DNA from: Stereocaulon alpinum
Taxonomy: Eukaryota; Ascomycota; Lecanoromycetes; Lecanorales; Stereocaulaceae
NCBI GenBank assembly: GCA_018257865.1
Contig: JAEUBA010000067.1
Span: 1 to 64,000, forward strand
Direction of reading: 5' to 3'
Length of the DNA: 64,000 bases
Positions 47,094 through 58,280 of the stretch are shown in pieces; position 1 is the first letter of the stretch; every line of letters starts with the position of its first letter. Below the pieces are notes generated by a model, which saw nothing but the letters and a program-made list of their open reading frames with translations, was not told where the DNA came from and did not search any database. A program made the translations under genes and the position numbers.

Positions 47094-47787
47094 GGCGGGC
47101 AGGCGGCGACAAGATGTTTTTGCGGGGGACAGTAGCGACCGTTGTGGGGTATGGGAACGGGGGAGAGCTAATTGGTATGGCTTAACAGTGTGGTCAAGGT
47201 CCAATTGGGTTGAACGGGTATGAGAGTTTGGGCTGCCGAGAGCCTCAATCAGGATCGCTGTAGACCAATTGAGCAGGCTTGGCGACGTTCTGTGGGCCGA
47301 TTGAGGAATGCAAGGGTGTATGTCCACGTGGAAACTGGGAAAGAAGGCTGTGGAGGTAGATCCGGAAAGTTTTGTCTTTGAATTTTCGTTTCTTCCGCCG
47401 ATGTCGGGAAAACCGGGTTGTTGCGATTCGGTGGGATATTGACTGTATTTGGCTTTTTCGCTGTCTTGTTGATAAACACAGAATGCAAAGTTCGTTGTAC
47501 AGAACGCGAGGACTCTAGCTGTGATGCTTCCAATGATCGATTGATGCTGAGAGACAGTGGCCGGTCTTGGGGCCATATATATAGTCTATCGTTGCATCTC
47601 GATGTATCAATTCTTGACAGATCTGACAGCTGTGTGGAGTGACAAATGAGGTAGCATACTGCACTGGTTAGAGTTAAGGTTCATCCGATAGAATGGTTGT
47701 TGGGTCCACAAGTGGACCACGATCGTAGCGCGTTCGACATGCATGATCTGGTGGCAAGTGGCGTACAAAGGGACGCGATATGATTGG
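47094..47787. other. Intergenic, downstream of ADE1
   Basis: About 690 bp lies between the ADE1 stop and the small Cys/His gene. It is partly covered by the upstream extension of the small gene's open frame (to 47576), probably a 5' UTR or chance frame. Nothing else is seen. Confidence 0.6.
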
Positions 47788-49002
47788 TCAACTCCTGGGA
47801 GCCTCTGATGTAGCCATATCCCAGACCTTCCCCACGAGGACGTAATAAGCCTCTTTGTACCGCTCGAGAGTGTTCGTAGAGATGTCCGTGGGCATCTCCA
47901 CCCCTTGCTTTCCCTTGAGTCCATTTTGCGCTAGCCAATCTGATTGAATAATTAGCGAAATCTGCAACCTTGTTCAGCTGACAATGAGCATACCACGCAG
48001 GTACTGCTTGTCATAAGACTCCTGACCTCGGCCAATTCTGTAAGTGCCGACGTTCCAGAAGCGACTACTGTCGGGAGTTAGGACCTCGTCGATCAAGACC
48101 ACCGCAGCTGGTGAGGCTGATTCGTCAAGTCCAAACTCGAATTTAGTGTCCGCGATGATGATACCACGTTCGAGAGCGTAAGCACTGGCCTCCTCGTAGA
48201 TGTGTAGCGACAGTGCTTCAATCTGATCTGCATATTCTTTGCCAACGATCTTGGCAGCTGCCAAAAAGAGCCATCAGCCGCCTGTCAATGTAGTCATCGC
48301 GATCTAATTGTGACTGTCACCTCCAAACTGAGAAGCAACCTACCTTGTTCTGGACTGATGTTCTCGTCCTTGCTTCCCATTTCGGCCTTCGTACTCGGTG
48401 TCCACAACGGTTTTTGTAGTTTCTGTGACTCCTTTAGACCCGACGGAAGGGGAATGCCGCAAACCGTGCCGTCTTTCTGATATGAAATCCAAGCAGATCC
48501 TGTTATGTATCCACGAACAATGCTTTCGATTGGCAATACTCGCAAGCGCTTGACGACCATGGTACGCAATCTAAGCTGCTCGACCACATCGGGTGGTAGG
48601 CGTTCCTGTAGTGTCAGGGGAAGTCCCAAGGAGATGTAATGTGTACGAAGCCCAGGCATCCTGGATTGGAGGAGATTGAACCAAAATTCGCTAAGTTGTG
48701 TAAGGATAGCACCCTTTTGATCGATTGCCTATAACTCCGGATTCGGAATCAGTCATGGGTCCAAGCGAGGTGCTATCGGCGAGATGCATATTTGTGTAGT
48801 CTTACATTCTTCATGACTATATCGTAAGCTATGAATGGGTCAACTCAATTCCAAATTGCTAGCGATCTGGACATTTACCAGATATTCTATCTGTAGCCAC
48901 GAAAAGCAGCTTTGTATCATCAAGCTCGTATATCTCACGGACCTTGCCAGATGCTAGCAGACGGAGATAGTCCCGAAGTCCCGTCTGGATTACGGCAGCC
49001 AT
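47788..49002 (-). CDS. ADE1: SAICAR synthetase (phosphoribosylaminoimidazole-succinocarboxamide synthase)
   Basis: This enzyme joins aspartate to CAIR with ATP in de novo purine synthesis, in the cytosol. Five exons: 49002-48879, 48828-48806 (23 nt), 48728-48344, 48257-47994 and 47939-47788. Introns are 50, 77, 86 and 54 bp, and the product is 315 aa, close to yeast Ade1. Motifs seen: [13 protein letters not shown] and [10 protein letters not shown] (exon 1), AYDIVMKN across the 23-nt exon, [23 protein letters not shown] (ATP/CAIR site region), CGIPLPSGL, and [12 protein letters not shown] with [14 protein letters not shown] towards the end. These define the SAICAR-synthetase fold. It is divergent from the SelO gene, with 681 bp between them. 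All splice sites are GT-AG and phases agree. Confidence 0.95.
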
Positions 49003-49683
49003 TGGCCCAGGTCTGAACAGAGGATTCGACAGTAGTGCAGGAAATGGTCACTGAGGCAATTCAAAACAGGCCCAATCGAGGCAGCTGACTTGCAGCTGTC
49101 AATGTGACCTTATGCAATGCACACGCCTTCGAGCGCTATCGTGTCTAGGGGAGTTTTGAGAAGGAAATGCGTTCTTATTCGTGGAGTTTCTTCCTTCCTC
49201 CGAGCACGTGCATTCTTGGGTCTGAAGTGGAGGACGCCGTTTTCCAGTGACAGCAGTCTAGATTCTTACAAATCACGAGGTATCAAATTCAAGCTGAATA
49301 TCTTGAATCTTGGCACAACTTATGGCCGTGCGTAGGGTCACAATTTCTCAGGAAATTGGGGGAATTGACGGATTCTGAAATTCTGGCGGTTAATGGACGT
49401 TGGAACTTTTGTTCATAAGTGCCGGGACACGGAGTAGTTCGGCCCAGGTTCGGTCGAGATTCTGGTAATCTTTCACCTCAAGTGGGCTAGCGTGGAGAAA
49501 CGGAGATATGATAAGATCTCGGTTTTAAGCCGCTTCTCCGCCAAACGTCATACTGTTGACGGCCAGATGGCAAACATTCGCTCCGTTCCGACTTCGATGA
49601 TACTGCCCTGTTTACTCTCCATCATGCGCAGTCTTCGCTTTCTGGCCTTTTGACTATACGAAAATCAACACTTACTATTATTT
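49003..49683. promoter_or_regulatory. Divergent intergenic region, ADE1 / SelO-like gene
   Basis: This 681-bp stretch lies between two start codons facing away from each other, so it must hold both promoters. A tgataag (GATA-type) sequence is at about 49510, but I cannot show that it functions. No gene is seen. Confidence 0.5.
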
Positions 49684-51627
49684 ATGATACTTCGTGCCCT
49701 AAGCCATCGTCCACAGCTTCCTTCTTTGCGTATTGCCCAAATGGCCTCCCATGTGACCAACGGCGACACCAATGGCGCCCATAATGGCAATTTCTCTGGC
49801 GTCAGCTTACAAGACCTTCCCAAGTCAAACACATTCACAGCAAATCTTCCATCTGATCCACAATTCAAAACGCCCTCTGACTCACATAGAGCACCTCGAG
49901 GTGACCTGGGACCTCGAATGGTCAAGGGTGCCTTGTACACATATGTAAGACCCGAAGAGACGGAACAGCCAGAGCTCTTAGCAGTCAGTCGAGCTGCTAT
50001 GAAACATATTGGACTGATGGACGGTCAAGAGAATACAGTAGAATTCAAGCAAACAGTGGCCGGGAACAAGATCTTCTGGGACGACAAAACGGAAGAAGGT
50101 ATATACCCATGGGCCCAATGCTACGGAGGGTGGCAATTTGGCTCATGGGCTGGCCAGCTTGGTGACGGCCGCGCCATCTCCCTTTTCGAGTCCACTAACC
50201 CGTCCACGAAAACGCGCTATGAGATCCAGCTCAAAGGAGCAGGCAAAACCCCATACTCCAGGTTTGCAGATGGTAAAGCAGTCCTACGATCCAGTATCCG
50301 CGAGTTCATCGTTTCCGAAGCCCTCAATGGCCTCCACATACCCACCACTCGAGCACTCTCCCTGACTCTCGCTCCCAAATCCAAAGTCCGTCGCGAGCGG
50401 CTCGAACCTGGTGCCATAGTCGCCCGCTTCGCCCAGTCTTGGCTACGCATCGGCACTTTCGATCTTATGCGTGCACGCGGTGACAGAGCTTTAGTACGAA
50501 GACTTTCTAATTACCTCGCCGAGCATGTATATGCTGGCTGGGAATCTCTGCCCTCAGCCCTTGAGGATCCCTCCAAACCTACGTCTTCTGCCATCAATCC
50601 CGCCAGTGGCGTTCCTGCCGACAAGATTCAAGGTGCAGAGGGTATCGAAGAAAATCGCTACGCTCGCCTCTATCGCGCCATCTGCCGCAAGAATGCTCTG
50701 ACTGTGGCAGCGTGGCAAGCCTACGCTTTCACCAATGGTGTATTAAACACAGACAACACATCTTTACTTGGCCTTAGTATCGACTTTGGGCCTTTCGCAT
50801 TCCTTGACAACTTCGATCCCAGCTATACACCCAACCACGATGACCACGCCCTGAGGTACAGCTACAAGAACCAGCCGAGTATGATATGGTGGAATCTTGT
50901 CCGCCTTGGCGAGACCTTGGGCGAACTGATTGGTTCAGGACCAAAAGTCGATGACGAAACCTTCGTCGAACAAGGCGTGACAGAATCATTCGCTCCCAAG
51001 CTAATCAAGAGGGCTGAAACAATAATCGGCAATGTCGGAGAGGAATACAAGACTGTATTCCTGAACGAGTATTCACGCCTGATGCGCGCTCGCCTCGGTC
51101 TTGTGAGCGAGCAAGAAAGCGATTTCGAAGAACTTTTCTCGGAATTGCTCGACACGCTTGAAGCATTAGAACTCGACTTCAACCACTTCTTCCGCCGCCT
51201 CTCTCCCGTTAAGCTATCAGAACTTGACACTAAGGAGCACAGGGAGCAGACAGCCTCCGTCTTCTTCCACTCCGAAGGCATGACTGCCACGTCGGGCGTT
51301 ACAGAATCGGCTGGAAAAGACCGCGTAGCTGCATGGCTTGAGAAGTGGGCCGCACGCGCAAAGCAGGATTGGGGCGAAGACAAGGATGCTGAGAGAGTAG
51401 CAGCAATGAAGAAGGTAAATCCGAAATTCATTCCTCGGAGTTGGGTTCTGGATGAGATCATTCAGAGGGTGGAGCACCAGGGTGAACGGGACGTGCTTAA
51501 GAGAGCTATCGCTATGGCCGAGCATCCTTTTCAGGAGAGCTGGGGTGGTGACAAGGAAGAAGAGGAGCGATGGTGTGGCGATGTGCCGAGGGAGGGAAGG
51601 ATGATGCAATGCAGTTGTTCGTCATAA
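49684..51627 (+). CDS. selO: Selenoprotein-O family protein AMPylase (SelO/YdiU/Fmp40), Cys form
   Basis: This is a single-exon gene for 647 aa. Family members are pseudokinases that transfer AMP to protein targets in mitochondria or bacteria and act in redox stress. Seen here: FGSWAGQLGDGRA (about 152-164), LKGAGKTPYSRFADGKAVLR followed by SSIREF (about 183-208), GVLNTDNTSLLGLSIDFGPF (about 351-370), and a C-terminus ending MQCSCSS. In animal SelO the selenocysteine lies three residues from the end; here that position is Cys645, with Cys643 beside it. The first 19 residues (basic, Ser/Leu-rich) look like a mitochondrial presequence; a second ATG at 49741 (codon 20) could start a shorter form. 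It is divergent from ADE1 and upstream of a co-oriented DUF255 gene. Confidence 0.95.
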   Translation: MILRALSHRPQLPSLRIAQMASHVTNGDTNGAHNGNFSGVSLQDLPKSNTFTANLPSDPQFKTPSDSHRAPRGDLGPRMVKGALYTYVRPEETEQPELLAVSRAAMKHIGLMDGQENTVEFKQTVAGNKIFWDDKTEEGIYPWAQCYGGWQFGSWAGQLGDGRAISLFESTNPSTKTRYEIQLKGAGKTPYSRFADGKAVLRSSIREFIVSEALNGLHIPTTRALSLTLAPKSKVRRERLEPGAIVARFAQSWLRIGTFDLMRARGDRALVRRLSNYLAEHVYAGWESLPSALEDPSKPTSSAINPASGVPADKIQGAEGIEENRYARLYRAICRKNALTVAAWQAYAFTNGVLNTDNTSLLGLSIDFGPFAFLDNFDPSYTPNHDDHALRYSYKNQPSMIWWNLVRLGETLGELIGSGPKVDDETFVEQGVTESFAPKLIKRAETIIGNVGEEYKTVFLNEYSRLMRARLGLVSEQESDFEELFSELLDTLEALELDFNHFFRRLSPVKLSELDTKEHREQTASVFFHSEGMTATSGVTESAGKDRVAAWLEKWAARAKQDWGEDKDAERVAAMKKVNPKFIPRSWVLDEIIQRVEHQGERDVLKRAIAMAEHPFQESWGGDKEEEERWCGDVPREGRMMQCSCSS

Positions 51628-52181
51628 AGAGGGAAGGCTTGAAAGGGATAGTCTAATTGCATGTTGAGGTTGATGTGAAACAGATTTACGAAACATGGGT
51701 TCAGAAGCGATAACTTACCTATATCCTGAGTATGTATTGTATACGAACAGCTCCATCAAAGAGATATGTCCGACTACTAGCTGTCCGAAAATAATGCCTT
51801 CATTAGGACAAGTTTTGGGGTATTCAGCGTCGTGTAAAAGAAACGGGACGAGAGTGGCAAATCTTGTATTGGAGTGATGAGGGGCGTATCGGATAAAAAT
51901 TTAGCCGTCACCGGCGCATCTTCCATGACGAACCAAGGCTCGAGGGTTACACATCTTGCCAATCAAACGTCGTGGTTTCACTAGGAATTCGTCCCAAGGT
52001 AAGAGCGCTCAGTGTAGATGGGCGATCATATTGCGTGCCTTCCAGACCATTATTGCGAGTACTAGGACACCAAACAGCCTATGTGAAGACATTGCTAGGC
52101 TTGAGTGGGGAGGCTGTCCAAGGGAGGGCGTGGAATAGTGGACAATCCTGCAGATCACAGGAAAGAGTCCACGATTTCGCC
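51628..52181. other. Intergenic, SelO-like to DUF255 gene
   Basis: This 554-bp stretch lies between two co-oriented genes. Short frames such as 51972-52325 (+) overlap the first exon of the next gene in another phase and are not supported. Confidence 0.7.
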
Positions 52182-54543
52182 ATGGCAGACTCGAATGGTG
52201 GGATCATTCAAGATCGTCTGCGTCTGGTCAACCGGCTCAATGAGAGTCGGAGTCCGTACGTAAGTCCTCAGTTTGTCGCGCGCCAAGGCCGACGTATGGG
52301 GCAATTGAACTTACGAAGGCTATGAATAGGTTCGAGGACATAAGGACAACCCGGTAGCATGGCAGATGTGGGCACCTGAATCATTGGCATTGGCTAAGAA
52401 TTATAACCGGCTATTGTTCGTGAGCATTGGATATGCAGCCTGCCATTGTACGTCTTGCTCTTAATCACCCTCTGAGAACGCCATGGCTAGGTATCTATGG
52501 TTTGCTTACGATTTGCTAGGGTGCCACGTCATGGAGAAAGAGTCCTTCAGCTCTCCAGAAGTCGCACAGCTCCTCAATGACTACTTCATTCCTATCAAAA
52601 TCGATCGCGAAGAACGTCCAGACGTGGATGCCATCTACATGAACTACGTACAAGCCACTACTGGCTCTGGAGGATGGCCGTTAAATGTCTTCGTAACGCC
52701 TGACCTCGAGCCTGTCTTTGGAGGAACATACTGGCCAGGTCCGAACCATTCGATGACCGCAATGGGCACCGCAGTCGCTGGTACTGTAAACTTCGTGGAT
52801 ATATTGAAAAAGATGAGAGATGTATGGACAACACAAGAAGCGCGATGTCGAGAGAGTGCACAAGTGATTACAATACAGTTGAAAGACTTTGCAGAAGAAG
52901 GTGTACATAGTCATGGTCAGCACATGGGTGAGAAAGGGGAAGGGGAGGGACTAGAGATTGAGCTCCTAGAAGAAGCATATCAGCACTACGCGAGGAGATA
53001 TGATAAGATCAATGGGGGCTTCTCAATCGCGCCGAAATTTCCCACTCCAGCAAATCTTAGCTTTTTGTTAAGGCTAGGGCAGTGGCCCCCGGCTGTGAAG
53101 GATATTGTGGGAGAGGAAGAAGTTAATAAGGCCGCCGCGATGGCCATTCACACATTACGTGCCATGGCCAGAGGGGGTATAAGAGATCAGATTGGCTATG
53201 GATTTGCAAGATACTCAGTGACCAGAGATTGGAGTCTTCCACATTTCGAGAAGATGCTCTATGATCAGGGCCAGCTCTTGGATGCCTATCTTGACGCATT
53301 CCTGATATCACGAGACCCAGAAATGATCGGCGCTGTCTATGATATTGCAACCTACCTCACGAGCCCACCTCTAGCTGCTCCAAATGGAGGCTTCTTCTGC
53401 GCCGAAGACGCAGACTCTTATCCCTCAAAAAGCGACAAGGACAAGCGGGAAGGAGCGTACTACGTCTGGACCCTCAAAGAGTTCAATGAAGTTCTGGGGG
53501 CTAGAGACGGCGACATCTGCGCTCGATTCTATGGCGTTACAGCTGATGGCAACGTCGACAGTGCAAATGATCCACATGACGAATTCATCAGCCAAAACGT
53601 GTTAAAGATCGCCTCAACACCTAGTGCCCTTGCAAAGAAGTTAGGTATATCCGAAGCAGCAATAACCGAGTCACTCCAACATGGGCGGACCAAGCTCCGC
53701 AAGCACCGGGAGTGCCACCGCCCTCGCCCAGCTCTTGACGATAAGATCATTGTCTCATGGAACGGGCTCGCCATTAGTGCTCTTGCCCGTACTTCTGCTG
53801 CTCTTCAAGCTACCGACCCCTCAAAAGCCTCTGAATGTCTGAAAGCGGCCATCTCCGCTGTTAATTTCATCAAAACTGAACTCTGGGAGTCTGAAACCAA
53901 GACGCTGTATCGGGTCTTCCGAGAGGGTCGCGGCGCTACCACAGGCCTCTGCGATGACTACGCATTCCTAATACATGGCCTAATCGACCTCTACGAAGCC
54001 ACCTTCGATGACACATATCTCGAATTTGCGGATACATTGCAGAAGCGCCAGAACGAACTCTTCACCTCACCCGATAGTCCAGGTTTCTACACCACACCAT
54101 CACCACATCCACCAGATCTACTCATGCGACTGAAAAGTGGCATGGATGCCGCCGAACCCTCCTCAAACAACATCAGCGCTCGCAACCTCTATCGTCTGAG
54201 CAGTATACTCGATGACACCTCCTATTTCAAATTAGCCGGAGAAACTGTCCAAGCATTCGAAGCCGAAATCGAGCAATTCCCACATACATTCCCCGGCTTA
54301 CTCGGAAGCGTAGTAATAGGCCAGCTCGGCTTGAAAGCCATCGTCCTTACCGGTAACAATGAGGCAATACTAAAGCAATTGAGACAACAAGTAGCGCCCA
54401 ACAGGACCATTGTCGCTATTGGCGCTGGGAAGGGCCAGTGGTTGAAGCAGAGAAACACTCTTTTAAAGGAGATGAACGCGGATAAAGATGGGGTTATGGT
54501 TTGTGAGGGAGGCGCTTGTAGGGAGGGCACGGAGTTCTTATGA
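52182..54543 (+). CDS. DUF255 thioredoxin-like / glycosidase-like protein (YyaL / SPATA20 family)
   Basis: Exons are 52182-52259, 52330-52447 and 52520-54543 (introns 70 and 72 bp), giving 739 aa, the usual size for the family. The N-terminal domain is thioredoxin-like: NRLNESRSPY joined to VRGHKDNPVAWQMW, then SIGYAACHWCHVMEKESF with a CxxC at residues 64-67, and IDREERPDVDAIYM. The rest resembles an alpha/alpha six-barrel, with GGFSIAPKFPTP, WSLPHFEKMLYDQ, GGFFCAEDADSYP, EGAYYVWTLKE and LDDKIIVSWNGL, ending near GACREGTEFL. The function is unresolved; the human homologue is SPATA20. The family start is recovered only with the two introns; the ATG at 52483 lies inside intron 2. Confidence 0.95.
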
Positions 54544-55114
54544 AATTACGGAGGAAATTGGGTGGACTGGATATATGGGATGAGATTATGTCGATATGGG
54601 ATATGCGAATGGTTATGGGGTCATGAGGATTTGGATGGATGGTTGTAGGCGTGGTTGCGAGGATATGGCGGTAGATTGTATTAGGATGATTCCATATAGA
54701 TCTTGCTTGCAATGGGGATGAAATCTGTTATTGGGATCTCGTTTTCTTCTTTTCTTTCCTTTCCTTTCGTTGGAGAGACGAGGATGTGAGGATTGTATTT
54801 TTACATTCAAAGTAGCGTTTTGTGATCGCGGAACGGAGATGTAAGGTGAGGATTGTAAGGCATGCGTTCGGTTTTACGGGGTGATGCCAGTCATATGAAT
54901 TCATGCATGTTGTTCCAGAAACACGTGTCGAAAGAAAGCTAGTAGCAATTTACCCGTCTTGCAACCTGCAGCCTTTACCTACTTCCCAACCAAGTAAGCA
55001 ATCCAAATCTCGTTTATAGCAACGTTTACTCGTTACCAAAATCTATCATAAACCCATACTACCATAACCGCATACTCATATACCTACCCCTCCCTCCACC
55101 ACTCCCCACACCAC
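54544..55114. other. Intergenic between convergent genes
   Basis: This 571-bp stretch contains the 3' regions of the DUF255 and mannose-6-phosphate isomerase genes. It has a T/C-rich tract at about 54740-54780. No gene is seen. Confidence 0.7.
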
Positions 55115-56452
55115 CTATTCAGCAAAAGCCCAATAAACCTCCAACCCCTCCCCCTTCGCCGCCTCAAAATGAACCTCAACCCCCTGCCCAACAAAGAAGA
55201 CATACCCTTCTTTGATCTCAAAAGTCTCACTGTCCGCTTTCATGCTTCCAGCTCCACTAGTAGCAAAAAGCACACTCGGCCCATCAACCGCCCCCACAAT
55301 TTCCCTTTCGCCTTTCCCAAGCTGAATCATAAGCATATCAAACTCCCCCATCGGCGGCGCCCAAACTCTCGTTTTCCCCATTCCCCCCCTCGGAGATGGC
55401 TTACTCTCCAACAGGACCTCATGAGCATTATGCGGCGAAAAAGTAAGAGCGGACGTGAAGAGGGAGATGTTATCTCGGGAAGCGCGAGGGCAGAAACCGG
55501 TGTTGAGGACGTTGTTGGAGCGTGCCATGCATTCTACTATGTTGCCGGATAGGTAGGCGTGCGGGCAGTCGGCTGGGACGTAGATTGCGGAGGAGGCGGG
55601 GAGGGTGAGGAAGTTCATTGTGCTGAGGGGGGGAGGGGGGGTTAGTTGGTGGGGGTTTGGGAGGGAGGGGAGGAGGGGGGAGACGTACAAGAGCGCCACG
55701 AGGTTTCCGGGATCTTCGATTGAGTATTGATCTTGGAGGCGGGGGAGGATGTCGAGGATGTATGCGTGTTTTCCGTATTTTTCTCGCTGGATCTTCTGGA
55801 GTCCTTGTTGGCATTCTTTGATGCTTTCGTCGCTTGATTTTAGTATCGTCTCGACTACGCTCCGCAAAGTCTCGTTATCGAACTTTGCTTGCTTGTTCGG
55901 CAGGAACTTTTGCAGGGGTGGCAAGGTGTCGAAAAGCGCCTGGATCTCCTCTGTAGCCATCCACCCTGCAAAAACCTCAAACGGCCCCAATGCAATCGCT
56001 ATCTCAGGCTTATGGTTATCATCGGTGAACTGCTCTGGATTCTCCTTATGCAGCTTCGTCGCCAGATCTTTGTTAGGGTGGATTTGCAATGGCAATGCTT
56101 TTGCTATTGAAAGAATTTTCGGCAGGAAGGGTATTACGCCGCCAAATTTTTCGACGCAATTTTTGCCTAGGAGTTGTTCTTTGTTTTCGTCGACTATTTT
56201 GTGGAGTTCGACGCCGGTTTCGAGCGATTTGGCGGGGAGGACTGGGTAGTCGCCCATCCACATTTCAGCATATTCTTTGTCTTCTATTTTGAAGCCTGTG
56301 TTTGGAGTTTTGGAGCATAATACGGCGGCGAGGGAGTCGGTACCGCGGCGACCCCAAGGGTAGTTCTGTGATTGTTAGAATGTTAAGGGTATGAATAAAT
56401 CTAGGAGACATACATTGCAGGAGCATTGGAGTTGAAATACTGAGGGTGTCAT
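55115..56452 (-). CDS. manA: Mannose-6-phosphate isomerase, type I
   Basis: The enzyme interconverts fructose-6-phosphate and mannose-6-phosphate in the cytosol, using zinc, and so feeds GDP-mannose for glycosylation and cell wall mannans. Exons are 56452-56414, 56365-55689 and 55622-55115 (introns 48 and 66 bp), giving 407 aa. Exon 1 is 39 nt, encoding MTPSVFQLQCSCN, and joins NYPWGRRGTDS, the usual family start. Expected zinc ligands are Q107 and H109 (LPLQIHPNK), E134 (HKPEIAIAL) and H260 (CPHAYLSGNIVE). Also seen are the signature SNNVLNTGFCPRASRDN and a C-terminal cupin. Intron 2 is almost pure C and T up to its acceptor. Confidence 0.95.
55623..55688 (-). other. Polypyrimidine intron of the mannose-6-phosphate isomerase gene
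   Basis: This 66-bp intron starts gtacgt and ends ctcag. It has C-runs of up to seven and a ctaac branch-like site. Read without splicing it is open, adding 22 extra codons within the isomerase, but the family alignment requires its removal. Confidence 0.85.
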
Positions 56453-56909
56453 CTTGGAAGAATTCGATTCGATGCCAAACAAGTGGCTGGTTACATTTGA
56501 GTAAACGACTTCTGTGAAAGCTGATGGTCACTAGATAGATGTCAACGGTTTTGGTGTTTACATGTTGCCTATGTCGTCACAAAATTTGAGCTTTCGGATC
56601 AATCGTCATTGTTAGCCGCAACGTTGCAGAAGTATGACATCAGTAGTTCAACCAATCAATTGCACAACAGATTTCCTGACGGATGACGAAGATAAGATTC
56701 AATTAAAAACTCGCATGAAACTACTTGACATTAAGGACTCGATGCCAAACTCTCCTTCTAAAATATTGGCATTCGAGGAACGACTGTAATACGCTCCGTT
56801 CTAATGAAAGTCCTTTCTCGGAATATGTCGCTTCCTCCAGAAATCATTAAAACATGCGCGCTAAGAGCAAGGCGAGAGCATCTGTGCTGACGACGAAACT
56901 TCTCAACCA
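56453..56909. other. Intergenic, upstream of the isomerase gene
   Basis: This 457-bp stretch holds the isomerase promoter side and the 3' region of the next minus-strand gene. No gene is seen; the plus-strand frame at 56854-57147 is a shadow of the gene on the other strand. Confidence 0.65.
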
Positions 56910-58280
56910 TCACTGCTCTGTAGTGCACGACCCCGGATTGATAACTTCAAAGATGCCTTCACGCTTGACGAGACCATCTTTGAGTTTCTGCAGGGTGGGC
57001 TTATGGCTGATACCGTTAACTACCAGCTTTTGCAGTCGGGTCTCGCCTCCATTGGTCAAGGGTCCAAACATGTCGATGATAGGTTGCGTCTTTCCATTCG
57101 TTAGTATCGGCAATTACATAACCCGGAAATCGAAGAACTTACCATGAGACCCTCTGCATCGGTCAACATCCAGTCTGAGAAATCTAATGTCAGGTTCTCT
57201 AGGGCAGGGAAGCCCACATGGCGGCCACCATAGTCAGAGAAAAGGTTATATGCCCACGGATGCCAGAGCAATTCACGGTTCGGTGGAGCTATAGGTCGAT
57301 AGGTACCCCGAGCGATGATAGATCCACTTAAGCTAGGTAGATTGTCGGAGTTCTCAGGCCCGAAATTGATGAGTACGGTGCGCAATAACGTCAGTCTACC
57401 CTCGGGCGTGTTTAGTGGGCTGCAGTTGGGAACTACTCATTATCAGCAACGTCCGACGTTATCCTCATTGCGCTCTTATTCAAGTAGATAACATACCCGA
57501 TGAGAAACGTGAGACAGCCGATGAATTCGCTTTAAAACAATGCACGGCTTGTTTGCTGCAAAATCTGAACCGATTGAGTCCATACAATACTGGTATCGAC
57601 TCCACGTAAATTGCGCGACATGTTCGCATGATGCGGGCATCGAGCCCAGGAATAGGTTTGCGTTGGCTTAGTACTATTGGTTTCTGTCCAATATTGCTCA
57701 GTCAACTCCTCAATCCTAACGCGATACAGAATCATGATGGAAGGTTCTTAGATCACATACTTGGTGGGCCAGCTGCCTGTGCGGGTCAATGATGAATCCT
57801 GAAACCACCAAGAGGTTCTCGTAGATCATAAGTCTGATCTCGGCTGCGCATTTCAAGAAGAGAGGACAGTCCTGAACTGCGATACCTAGTTCTTGGAGTG
57901 CATGAGAACGTGCTCGTTCGGTGCTACTGTCTGGTGAGGCTGCGCTGGGCGAAGATTCGCGTTCCAACAGACAGTCCGTAAGTTCACTGGTGTTAACCAA
58001 TAAGGCGTGCTCTCTAGGCGTGGCCGAGTCTGTATTGAGTCTACTTGTGATATCCGACGTCTGGAAGCTGTTAGCTATCGAAAATGCCTAGGAATAGGCA
58101 GCTTACGTTTGAAACAGTGACGAGTGCAGATGATAATGCATCTAGCTGAAGACCATCCGGATCGCGTTCACTGGTAGCTTTTGTGCTGGTAGGTGACAGG
58201 ATCATTGCCGGACGTCCCAGACTGAAATTAAAGTTGAACAAACCACCAACACTCAAAGCGAACGTACAATACGTAGACAT
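56910..58280 (-). pseudogene. 2EXR-type protein, paralogue with one premature stop
   Basis: Five exons with consistent phases: 58280-58107, 58060-57761, 57708-57497, 57419-57143 and 57089-56910 (introns 46, 52, 77 and 53 bp). They total 381 codons and are broken only by a TAA in exon 3 (about 57537-57532). The conserved segment FLKCAAEIRLMIYENLLV matches the start of 2EXR/F-box-like fungal proteins. The end (VGFPALENLTLDFSDWMLTD, then KLVVNGISHKPTLQKLKDGL) aligns with the neighbouring gene at 58854-59837, including two intron positions. A weak gttttaaa donor could splice out the stop, so a working gene is not excluded. Otherwise this is a recent pseudogene. The role of the family is unknown. 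Confidence 0.65.

Noticed and set aside
50862..51461. 199-codon minus-strand frame
   Set aside because: It is antisense to the single-exon SelO-like gene, whose conserved motifs settle the coding strand.
52483..52519. ATG at 52483 as start of the DUF255 gene
   Set aside because: It lies in intron 2. The conserved N-terminus with the CxxC motif requires the exons from 52182.
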